Assembly (NCBI RefSeq): GCF_030247185.1 | Contig: NC_080572.1 | Span: 246,976,570-247,040,569 of the forward strand | DNA: 64,000 nt | Direction: 5' to 3' | Source: Malaya genurostris | Taxonomy: Eukaryota; Arthropoda; Insecta; Diptera; Culicidae | The notes under the pieces: model-generated | The model's input: the letters and a program-made list of their open reading frames with translations, nothing else | Told to the model about the DNA's origin: nothing | Database searches by the model: none | Shown: positions 32,650 through 42,459 of the stretch, piece after piece | How the letters are laid out: each line of letters starts with the position of its first letter | Numbering within the stretch: the first letter of the stretch is position 1 | Translations under genes and position numbers: made by a program

Positions 32650-34827
32650 TTTTTTTTCAACAAGTCGCCCAGTCACAACCCATTCATCATATGCTGAAGC
32701 CAACGAAAGGAAAACATCCGCTCAGCACCAATCGGTCTTAATTCCGCCCAGTGCATCGGATTACTTTTTGTGGGCATGATATCACTGTGGTTGGATGTTG
32801 TCCGGTTGTGAAATGTACGGGACACAACTAGCAAGAATTACTCATCTGAAAAGAGTCCGATTTATATTCCTTCATACAGAAATGGCAGTGCTTCCAAGCG
32901 GTCAAATCTCCTACGTGTTTGTGGATATTGGCAGCCATCAAATAAGCTGTTTGCATCAAAGCCGGGACATACACTGGTAGAATAACCGACGGGACGCTAT
33001 ACTGCGGCGGCTTCCCGAACGACCGATGCTATGCTGGACCGTAAATACCATGGTGAGCGGCAGGGCAATAAGCAACAGTTCTCTGCTTCCCTGCACAATT
33101 TCAGGCTCCTGTTCGCTCGATGATGTACACCCAAACGACGTATGTCACAGATTTCCGGTGGTGATTTATATGAGCACGTTGCACAGCGTAGCACGAGCCA
33201 CTGAATTTGGAGGAAAAAAATCACAGCCACCACAGCCGTACTCGAGCCATAATAAGAGTAAGAAAGTTGTACTTGGACTCGATGAAACGTGACTAATCAG
33301 GGTTGACAAGGAAGCGAGGCATACCATTTACCATACTCATTCACTGTCGATAGTAGCTACTATTTTTGCTGACCTATAGACTGAAATTGCCGCTTCTATA
33401 TTTATAAATAGTCAACACGGGGCCTGAATGGAAACGAGTCTAAACAAATGCAAAATGTCAATGAAAAACATTCCGAAAGATTAAAGTCTATCTTAGTCTC
33501 CCGATCAGCTCGAAGAGGACAGGCAGACAGACAGACTGACTGACCGTAGTTTCGTAGAGACGTAGGAGAAATTTGTTTGGGTTAGAGCAAACTGCTTACT
33601 GGAAACTAGAAACTATGCAGAAGTCCTGCTGATGCTGCTGCTGCTGCTGCTGGGGGTAGCAAGGAATCCATCCTGAACTAGCCCCCTGGTGTTGGCAGAA
33701 ATGTTTCCAAGTAAATCAAATTGAGACGTGACGATAGTAGAGCCAGATTAAATCGATGGGATTTCCACTGGTTCAGTAACAGGGATTTTCACTCTTAGAG
33801 AAAGGGTTCGGCAAATTCTGCAAGAAAACAAGTCGTTAAATTTGAGCACCTCAATCTAATATTTTAAATAAAGCTCTGGATGAAAAGAGATCACACAACA
33901 AACATCCTCCAGTTGGTCGAACCTTCTCAAAATCAATCAGATAAAATGGTTTGATGAACACTTATTATAAATTTTAGTATGACAAATTCCGTCGATTAAT
34001 GCCAACATCACCTTAAACTTATTTCTTGTGGACTTTAAATAAATTTTCTGAAAAAAACACCATTCCACAGCTTATAGACTCTGGTATAAAATATGATTTA
34101 ATGCGGTCCGATTCATACGTTTTTCTCATAGTTCACTTGAAAGTATTTTCAAATATCTGAGAAAAGAAGTACGAAAGAACATTCGGAGCCATTAACGTAA
34201 AACTGTTTGAAGGTTGATCGCAGTGTTTTAAATGTTGTTTTGCAAGTGTTTGCAACGATTGATGCAATATAAATTAATCTATAGAAGAAATTTTCTTTTC
34301 ACTACTATTCGAAGGCTTATAAAATAGAACATTAATCAGAATCAAGATCTACTGAAATATATTTCAATCTTGCGTAAAAAATATTTCAATCTTGACATTT
34401 TATTTCATATTTCAAATCATTTAATATTTTCAAACATTACGCCTGATTTTATATTACAAAGAAGATTGAAAATATGCCTGGAGTTATGTCAGTGCGGTAC
34501 GCGATAAATTTCAGTAACACAAGTCCAAATGGTTCCTGATCCGGGAACTTTTAATCATGGTACATTTTCATAAAATGAAAACGAACTCCTTTCCTGAAAT
34601 CATGACTAATTTTCCCCCGTGTACTATTCAAAACGGATCACCTCAAACCACCGACATTGTCAATTAAAAATAACACTTAAAAAGTAGAAAATCACAGTTT
34701 CTGCTGCGCAGACATTTTTAATTCGAAATTTATTTGAAGAAAGTGGCGGGAAAATCGGTAAAAGAGGCGATCTCCAGAAATATCCTGTTGTGTTTTCGTC
34801 TACAAATTGTAGACTAATAACCAAGCC
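32650..34827. other. Intergenic, no supported gene
   Basis: A GC-richer island at 32800-33300 has short overlapping ORFs on both strands (32795-32980, 33026-33292, and 32997-33233 on the minus strand with a hydrophobic start). None has a recognisable domain or supported splice sites. A (CTG)7-like run lies near 33628-33650. An exon of an unseen gene is possible but not supported. Confidence 0.4.
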
Positions 34828-35026
34828 AAAAAGGCGGGTGGGTAATGTCAGAGACATAACCTGGATGTCGTGAATACGAAATAAAGCTAGCACGCTTCCT
34901 TCACACATTCGAATATCCGTTAGTTGATCGATTGTGTGAATTGTGCAAGCTTTCCCCTTTTTCACTACTAGAATTTGAAACGATGCACCTACACTAAAGA
35001 ACAGATTAGTCACATTAAACAGCTGC
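34828..35026 (+). repeat. Repeat family C, partial copy
   Basis: About 195 bp aligning in direct orientation with 25488-25690, from 'aaaaaggcgggtgggtaatg' to 'cacattaaac', with scattered substitutions and small indels. The SINE fragment at 35041 is inserted immediately downstream. Confidence 0.8.
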
Positions 35027-35040
35027 TATTCCAAAACTGT

Positions 35041-35200
35041 CCCGGGTTGGCGTGTTCGAGCCCCGACCTGGAAGTGTCAGTGTCAGTAGGATCCATAGTA
35101 CTAGCCATGCAATGTTTCTGTACACTAAGAATCGGCTGCGAAGTCTGTTGAAACAGAAAGGCCAAATTCCACAAAAGGAATGTAATGCCAGGACTTTGCT
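35041..35200 (+). mobile_element. 5'-truncated tRNA-derived SINE
   Basis: It begins near a B-box-like GTGTTCGAGCCCC, continues through 'agtactagccatgcaat', 'aagaatcggctgcgaag' and 'ccaaattccacaaaagg', and ends 'gccaggactttgct'. A perfect 14-bp target duplication, TATTCCAAAACTGT, lies at 35027-35040 and 35201-35214. The missing A-box side shows 5' truncation during target-primed insertion. The overall form is a mosquito-type SINE; the family name is not assigned. Confidence 0.82.
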
Positions 35201-35944
35201 TATTCCAAAACTGTATATTTTATCATTTAGGAATTAGCCAAATTTTGTGCTAGGGCCCTTAACCGTTTTTATTATTTTAACGTTTCGTCTTTGACTCATC
35301 AGTGCAGAGCAGTTCAAATTGAACTGCTTAGTGCTAAACTCGACAGTTAAATTTGAACCGCTAAGCAGACGTAAAGTTTCTGCTACTTACAAAATACTTT
35401 TTGTTTTGCAACGGATTTGTATATTTTAAACTTGAAACAATTCTAGTTTATTTGCTAATACAAACTAGGTACAACATATTTGTAGATTATTTATTTGACA
35501 ATTTTTATGTACAAAGATATCTGATTCTTCACGAAATTTCAGTAAGAGACAATTGCAAAGCAATAATAATAATAATTATATTAATAATAAAACCACGCTT
35601 AAAAATTTCGGCTCAAGTTTGTTTTTTCTTGAAAGTGCATCTTCAGCATTAAACATATCAGCAATATTCTTGAATACGAAATTAGAAATGCTCTTCCAGC
35701 GAGCCGTTCTTCCAGTGGAGTAAAAAATATGTGAACTTTTCGCTGGTTGATTCCAGCTTGGGAATTATATGGTCACTATATCAACAAACAAAAATCAATA
35801 GTATCCAGAGTATATTCATTTTTGAAATATTTTTTTCTCTTTGTGTACAATTTTAAAGCAAAGCTTTTCCTGATTTAAAGGATTTTTTCCAAAAAATCAA
35901 CCCCAACCAAAATTTATAGGCTCTCGAATGAAAATTGTATTCAA

Positions 35945-36205
35945 TTACACTCTTAGAAATAATGAACTATACGTTTTACGTAATCTCAAGCATACCGTAA
36001 TTTCTCCGGTGATGACACAATATTACATCTTCTAACATGTAAAAATAAATTTTGCGTCTGTATCGATGTAAGCTTCAGCTAAATAAACTGTGAAGTTAAT
36101 GGAATGACTTAGCTTTACATGCTTTCAATTGTGAATGTAAGTGCATCATGACGCTCCTTTTATGTGCATCTATAGAGATAGAAATTTTTCTAAGTGTGTA
36201 CATTA
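35945..36205. mobile_element. Probable MITE with CACNCTTAGAAA ends
   Basis: The left end reads CACTCTTAGAAATAATG and the right end, inverted, CACACTTAGAAAAATTTC. The interior is AT-rich with no ORF. The short inverted ends are the only evidence. Confidence 0.45.
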
Positions 36206-36424
36206 CATTTAGACATATTCCGGAGAGACTACAAACCAAAATAAAAACGAATTTTACAAGGGACTTAATCCTCTATACGATGTTATTAATAAATACCTAA
36301 TTTGTCAAATGACCGAAAATTTCATTTATAATGACTTAATGTTAAATTTTCTTCAAACTTACTGGTTTCGACTGTAACTTGCATTCTGCTAACAGGTGCA
36401 GCGGCATGAATTTAAATGCACCTT

Positions 36425-36515
36425 TTATCAGTCTAGCAAATGTGTGCTTCTGTGGCTTAGTGGATTAACAGACGTACTTTGCGATCCAAAGATTCTCGGT
36501 TTTCAAGTCGCGGTG
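36425..36515 (+). repeat. tRNA-like SINE head, degenerate
   Basis: Contains an A-box-like GTGGCTTAGTGGATTAACAG and, about 40 bp on, a B-box-like GGTTTTCAAGTC. A bona fide tRNA is unlikely because the T-arm carries an extra base and the acceptor stem does not pair well. It is read as a decayed SINE 5' region directly upstream of a family A copy. Confidence 0.4.
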
Positions 36516-37136
36516 GTCACTATCAGTATCCTTTTTGCCTTTCTCATAAAGAAAGGCTATGCAATCACTGTAAAAACCGATCGAGTCATATACCACTCGA
36601 CTCAGCTCGACGAACTGAGCAAAAATCTCTCTATTTCTTTCTGTCTGTTTTCTCAGAGGTGACAGAACCAATTTTCACAAACTAAGATTCAAATAAAAGG
36701 TATTATGGTTCCATAACCTGCTATTGAATTTCATTTGGATCCGGAGTTCCGGAGTTATATGATAATATGTGAGAATTTGAGAAAGGTTTGTACTCAATTA
36801 TCTCTGAAACAGCTCATCGGGTTTTTGGTAAATCAAGATTCAAATGAAAGTTTCCTGAAAAAAATAGTAAATCTTTTCATCTGGATCCGACTTCCGGTTC
36901 CGGAACTAAAGCGTAATAAGTGGAACATTACAAATTTCATTAGCTTTTTTTTTGTCTGATAAGTTCTTCTTGTTTACAGAGCTTGTTAGATTGTGGGAAT
37001 AAAAACTTAATTCGGCACTACTGGTCTCCCTTTTCCTGTTCCGGAAGCACCGAAAATGGTGAAAAAAAAACTCCAAAAATAAAATTCACTTTGATTTCTC
37101 TGTGATGTTGAACCGATTTTCACAAATCTTTATTTG

Positions 37137-37228
37137 AATTCCCAACCCCGCACATAGGGGTCAGAAAGATTTTCTGGTCCGAAGAGGCGAATGACCTTAA
37201 AGTGTTAAAACCTCTATAATTAAAAAAA
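37137..37228 (+). mobile_element. 5'-truncated SINE fragment
   Basis: Matches the 3' two-thirds of the 11053-11212 SINE: 'cccaaccccgcacatagg', 'tcagaaagattttctggtcc', 'gaagaggcgaatgacctta' and 'cctctataattaaaaaa'. It is truncated inside the B box. Comparing the host family A copy at 10201 shows it was inserted at 'gaattg/aagctca'. Confidence 0.85.
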
Positions 37229-37659
37229 AGCTCATATTATCTTTAAAGCTACTGTGAAATTTCATCCGGATACAGCTTCCGGTTCCGCAGTTACAGGGCG
37301 TGTCGAAGCTTTCAAACTGGCATATAGAATGACAATACAATACCGTGTAACGTGCAAGAAGAAAACACAAAACGAACGATGCGTACTTTGTTCTATTTCG
37401 TACACGCTATAAAGCAAACGAAACGGTTACGGATGTCTGCTACTAGTGTGTAATATTGGTAAAAGACGGTGCTGCGGTTGATAAAAATGTTTGCTATTTT
37501 TTAAGTGCAACCGAAAGAATAAAATAATGTAAAACCGGGGTAAAATAAATCATATAAAAGAAATAGAAAAATGTCAATGAATTGAAGTTTATTTGAAAAA
37601 TATGCAATTTTCACAGTCGGTAGTGCAGTAATACCGTGCCGGTGGTGTAGTGATGTCAA

Positions 37660-37666
37660 TAATAAT

Positions 37667-37707
<41 letters not shown>

Positions 37708-37762
37708 TAAGAATAATAATAATAGTAATTATAATTATAATAATAATAATAATAATAATAAT
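37660..37762. repeat. (AAT)n microsatellite
   Basis: Mostly AAT triplets with a few AAA, AAG and ATT interruptions. The same site in the copy at 10.6 kb has only about four AAT triplets, so this array expanded after the copies separated. Confidence 0.9.
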
Positions 37763-38384
37763 CCTACTACATGTTTTTAGCTGCCGATTCAAAGCTAAAC
37801 ACTTTACTTACATATGCAGAAGTAACAAAATTGCAGGTTCGTTTCATTTGTTAAATTTCGTTCAATCGGTTTGATCGAAAAAGAGCAAGAGATAGTAAGT
37901 CTAGGTTTAACTAGTTTCAAAACTGTTCCAATTTGGAAGTCATATTGGTTGCTGGCAAACGAACTAATTCAGTCATCTGAATCCGGTTTCGAAAGAATTT
38001 AAAATGGTGATTGAAAACTGCAAATCATCAAGCTTACTTCAAGATGGCCAAATGGATTTTCACAAAAAAAAGTCTTACTGTTTCATACGAACTTTTAAAT
38101 TGCTGTGGATACTGCTTCCGGTTCCGGAACTACAGGGTTAAAACAACGTATTGAGTACATTAGGGCATATTCAGTAGTGTTTTAGTTCTAGATGCATAAT
38201 TTATGCCAGTTACAAAATTTAATTCAGGATTTTATAACAAGAAAAACTGGCAGCCCGAGCAGTGTTTTACTCGTGTTTCAAATATACAAAAAATACGAAC
38301 GGCATCGTAGACCAGTTTTAAATTTGACAGAAGAACTGGTCGAATAAATAAAACTAGAACGGCTTGCTGGGGATACGTTTGTTC

Positions 38385-38850
38385 CAGTTTCCCGGTTAGA
38401 TGTAAATGGCAAACAAAGATCAAAATAATAACAAATTTTACCATCATGTCTTGTCTTGACGTTTTTGTGCCATCATAGCGATACTTGATATTTTCGTGAT
38501 ATTTCATCTAGAGAATCAAGAAATTGTACAATATCTGTTTAGCATCTAAATAAGTTGTCATATCTTATTTCGTTATTGATGCGTTATTCCAATTTTATTA
38601 AGTACAATTGATCCAAATAAAAATAAATCTTCAAATAAAATAGAATTGAATAAACTGCATCAGAATCAGATAAGAGAAGTTCTTATTATATTATTTAATT
38701 CTGAACGCTAGAATATAAAATAACTGAAAAATACCTTTTCTGAAAATGTTTTGTTTTTGGTTTGATATTACAATGACAGAATTTTATATTTTGATGACAT
38801 TTCCTCATACTATATATGATTCTCTGATATGAAATTATGCATTTTGTCGT
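38385..38850 (-). mobile_element. MITE family D, copy 2 (inverted)
   Basis: The region 'cggttagatgtaaatggcaaac...accatcatgtcttgtcttgac' is the inverse of the right part of 27391-27709. Further blocks at 38695-38800 ('aataactgaaaaat', 'tgacagaatttTATATTTTg') match its left part. It is longer than copy 1 because of internal extra sequence, and the distal end is unclear. Confidence 0.6.
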
Positions 38851-40602
38851 GTAATAGTACCAAATACAAATTATAATACGGAGTACTTCGACAAATTTTC
38901 AAGGACACATTTTGCATCGTGCGGTACACTGTCATGATACACTGTCAGAGTGACAATGTACTTTAACGAGTTTTCTATAAAACTAGCAACACTGAAGGGT
39001 AAGAACAAGTTCACCATAGTTACTGTTTATTGTAGTGAAAAATAAACTTGAACTATGTTGTTGTGTATGAGATATGGTTATTCCATATCGGATTTTGTTT
39101 TTTGTCCTCCTTGGCTTTTCAGAAATTTGCTCCTTGGCTTTTCGGAAATTGCTTAGTATTATATGTTAGAATGTCTCGGCACTGTTCACCGAATCGTTAT
39201 GGTAGCCATCCGTTCTTCACATTGCAAATCACTCCCGTCAGAGGAGTAGGAATTTTTCAACATCTGCTAAATGCGGGGAACCTTTACGTCATAATACTAA
39301 TAGAAAATAATTCAATTAGGGCAACGGCTCCCTATTTCATCTGAGCTCCTATTTCCATCTCATCCCTTCACCTCATAACTTTGAACATGAATAATATTTT
39401 ACAACCTACCGGAAGCAAACTGTGAAATGTTTTAAAATGATTTGAAAAGCTATTGTCACACTTTCCTATTGAAAGAAATGGTTTTAAATTCTTCGGTGAT
39501 CGTTTTTTTCATATAAAATAAACTCACTTTTCAATTTAGGACACATTTTCGTCTCAAGATTTACAGTTCGTCATGTTTCTGAATATCTACTAATCGATTC
39601 GTCTCAAAACATGATCACTATTTCGCAAAATTACACTACCATTGAATGCTGGATGGCTTCATAATTAGTAATGTTCACTTGCCACTTGTTCAATTAACGA
39701 TTTAAAACTTCAAAAATTACCCGACAAACAATAAAAGTCTTTAAAAATATGAGATGAAAGTTTTTCACTTAGTTCACTTGATTGCGCTTTGTTTTCATCT
39801 CATTTGGTTTCGCAAAGTTGCCAAGTTATCTCATATTGTTACAAAAAATAAATTATTTTTCTTCTTCAAATTATTATCAAAAAGTATGTTTTTTGTATCC
39901 GTGACATTAGTTTAATTATATTATTGATATTAATATTTAAATAAAACTGTTTTGGCTTCGACTATTACCAGAAAGAACGTGTTAAATACTAATGAAATAA
40001 CCTTTGTGGCAAATTTAGTAGCACTGGTTTCATTCCGCTATACGCCAACATAACGCTGTGAAGTGTGTGTGTGTTTCATCGGCTGTGCACAGAGATGCCA
40101 GGTATTTTCATAGAAAATATGTATTACTTTGCATAGAAAGTCTATATCTGTTCTATCTGTTTTCTCTAATAAAATGATGTTAAAAGATAGTTCTTAAGAT
40201 CTCCGTAAGTCATTGCCCCATTAATTAGATAATTCAACGAGTAAATTTTTTTACCAATAATAATAATGTGGAAAAATCCTGGTGGGTACGGTTGTATCGT
40301 TTGAGTTATATATCTGGCAGCGGTAAGGCAGTCGGTCACCAGAATGTCTGCAAGCCATATTTTTCCAGCTGGCAGCGTTTAGTCAGCCATCTGGCAGCCA
40401 TGCGAATGCGGGTGAGAGTGTAATAGTGGAATATTTTGTTTTGATTTCTGTCGCCATTGCTAATTTATAGGATGAATAAAAGATCAACGATAGGATGGAT
40501 AAAAATCCATTGGGATGAAATTAGGAGCAGAGTAGTGAAAACATCATTAGTGTTTTTAGCTGTTTTATAAATATTAGTTGAATGTGAAATATGAATCAAT
40601 TT

Positions 40603-40636
40603 TCATTCGTGCCGTGACTATCGGATCGATCGGACG
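40603..40636 (+). promoter_or_regulatory. Internal pol II promoter of the LINE: Inr plus DPE
   Basis: TCATTC at 40603-40608 fits the initiator consensus TCA(+1)KTY exactly, with A+1 at 40605, the element boundary. GGACG at 40632-40636 falls at +28 to +32 and fits the downstream promoter element RGWYV. Jockey and I-type LINEs are known to use TATA-less Inr/DPE promoters so that full-length RNA carries its own promoter. The TC of the Inr comes from the target duplication at this site. Confidence 0.75.
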
Positions 40637-41112
40637 TAAATTCTGCTTTCTCCAATCGCGTGGTGAATTGTTTTATTCCGTTATCAAGGTCATTCCGTAT
40701 TCTATTGTGTGCATCAGTGCGGTCGAGTAATAGTTCTAATTAATCCGTTCTCAAGACCGACTGTGAGCTTGTGTAAAGCAGCACAGCGTGTGGTACCGTT
40801 AGCCAGCGCCAGCGCTGGGCGCTGCGTATATATCGTTGTACATTAGAAACAGTGATAAATATATATAGTGATAAAAAGATTGGTTTCATTGGACAGTGTA
40901 GTGAGAGACTAAAAACAAAGTGCTTTTTCCTCAAAGAGGTTTTTTGCACTTTATTGAACTGGAATATTCACCGGTTGCCTAGGACCGGGCCTTGTCGGCC
41001 GATCACCCTTCGAGAGCTAAAGCTAAGTATTTTTTTTCTTTTCCCTGTTGTTCAGTACCATTAGATTTTTATTGCCCCCTAATATTTACCCGCACGGACA
41101 CATTTCCGTGCC

Positions 41113-42459
41113 ATGACAAAAGGCACAGAATTGCCTGACCTTCCCCTAGATGATCAAATGGATGCTTCTGATGGCAATAAATCTCGCATTAGAAGCTATC
41201 CCGATGGGCTTGCACTCCCGGCCGGACCGTATGCGGTTTACATCCGGACCAAAGCCAACGGTAAAAAATTGAACCTTCTAAGACTTTCTAATGACCTGTC
41301 CTCGCGATACAATACTGTACAAAAAATTGAGAAAGTACGCCCGGACAAGCTTAGGGTCTTGTTAGCCAGTGCAAAACAGGCTAATGAGATCGTTCGAAGT
41401 GAGCATTTCACGCGGGAGTATCGCGTATACGTACCAGCTCGCGAAGTCGAGATAGACGGCGTGATCACCGATCCGAGTCTGACTTGCGAGGACGTTCTTA
41501 AGCATGGGGCAGGTGGTTTTAAAAACCCCCTACTCAAGAACGTTAAGATACTGGACTGCAAGCAATTGCGTTCAGTATCGACCGCTGAGGATGGGACTAA
41601 GTCCTATATCCCATCAGACTCGTATCGGGTGACTTTCGCTGGCTCGGCTTTGCCTAATTACGTCCTCCTGGACCGAGTCCGTTTACCTGTTCGTCTTTTT
41701 GTGCCGCGGGTCATGAACTGCACCAATTGCAAACAATTGGGACATACAGCATCCCATTGTTGCAATAAATCCCGGTGTATAAAGTGTGGAGGGAGTCATG
41801 CGGATAACTCCTGCAGTGGAGACAATGAAAAGTGTCTCTACTGTAAGGAGGGGCCGCATGACCTCTCTGATTGTCCCGTGTACAAATTGCGTAAGGATAA
41901 AATGAAGCGTTCACTCAAGCAACATTCCAAACGCTCTTTTGCAGAAATGTTGAAATGTGCTACGCCACCTACCGAAAATCCTTACGCTTACTTGTCAGCT
42001 GACGAGAGCGAATATGATGACCCCCTCGAAGGTACATCTTCGGCTGTCCCTCATAGCTCATCAATTAGAAAGAGAAGAAATAAATCTTCTCAAAAGCTCC
42101 CTAGTAAGGGTTCGAAGATGTCCTCTGATGGGTTCCGAAAAATTACAACAACTGGTAGTGATGGCAAAAAACCAGAGAAAAAAGCTCCAGGCCTTGGAAA
42201 ATTAAATTCCGAGCAAGAATTTCCATCACTTCCTGGGACTTCAAAACCCCCGAAAGTCCCTAAAGATCAGTCAGAAAATTTACCAAATACTGGGTTTGTT
42301 AAATTCTCTGATATTGTGGACTGGATCATGTCTACTTTCAATATTTCTGAACCTCTTAAAAGCCTGATAATGGCTTTTATTCCTACAGTTAAAACATTCT
42401 TGAAGCAGTTGACTGCAAAATGGCCCCTTCTTTCAGCGATCGTATCCTTCGATGGCTAA
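41113..42459 (+). CDS. LINE ORF1: zinc-knuckle RNA-binding protein
   Basis: 448 residues. The ORF1 proteins of such elements bind element RNA and form the ribonucleoprotein. Residues about 33-195 are a globular region without an obvious signature, possibly RRM-like. Three zinc knuckles occupy about 203-254: CTNCKQLGHTASHC, CIKCGGSHADNSC (one residue short) and CLYCKEGPHDLSDC. A basic, serine/lysine-rich linker follows. The C terminus (about 395-448) is a hydrophobic helical segment (FSDIVDWIMSTF...WPLLSAIVSFDG) that may mediate self-association. The start is the first ATG after the 508-nt leader, following 'ttccgtgcc'. The stop codon overlaps the ORF2 start. Confidence 0.93.
   Translation: MTKGTELPDLPLDDQMDASDGNKSRIRSYPDGLALPAGPYAVYIRTKANGKKLNLLRLSNDLSSRYNTVQKIEKVRPDKLRVLLASAKQANEIVRSEHFTREYRVYVPAREVEIDGVITDPSLTCEDVLKHGAGGFKNPLLKNVKILDCKQLRSVSTAEDGTKSYIPSDSYRVTFAGSALPNYVLLDRVRLPVRLFVPRVMNCTNCKQLGHTASHCCNKSRCIKCGGSHADNSCSGDNEKCLYCKEGPHDLSDCPVYKLRKDKMKRSLKQHSKRSFAEMLKCATPPTENPYAYLSADESEYDDPLEGTSSAVPHSSSIRKRRNKSSQKLPSKGSKMSSDGFRKITTTGSDGKKPEKKAPGLGKLNSEQEFPSLPGTSKPPKVPKDQSENLPNTGFVKFSDIVDWIMSTFNISEPLKSLIMAFIPTVKTFLKQLTAKWPLLSAIVSFDG

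Larger units (their letters stand above)
36537..37830 (+). repeat. Repeat family A copy with nested SINE and AAT array
   Basis: Starts 'cctttctcataaagaaaggc' and 'tatgcaatcactgt', then 'cgactcagctcgacgaactg', followed by the usual modules. It is interrupted at 37137-37228 by a SINE fragment. Its 3' part (37230-37830) closely follows the copy at 10210-10692 and ends 'cttacatatgcagaagtaac'. The AAT array lies near its end. Confidence 0.75.

Noticed and set aside
32997..33233. 78-codon minus ORF with hydrophobic start
   Set aside because: A signal-peptide-like N terminus alone is weak evidence; there is no domain, and the plus strand is open over the same region.
38935..39344. 98-codon ORF at 39048-39344
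   Set aside because: It overlaps a terminal inverted repeat of the element at 39316, has no recognisable domain and no splice support.
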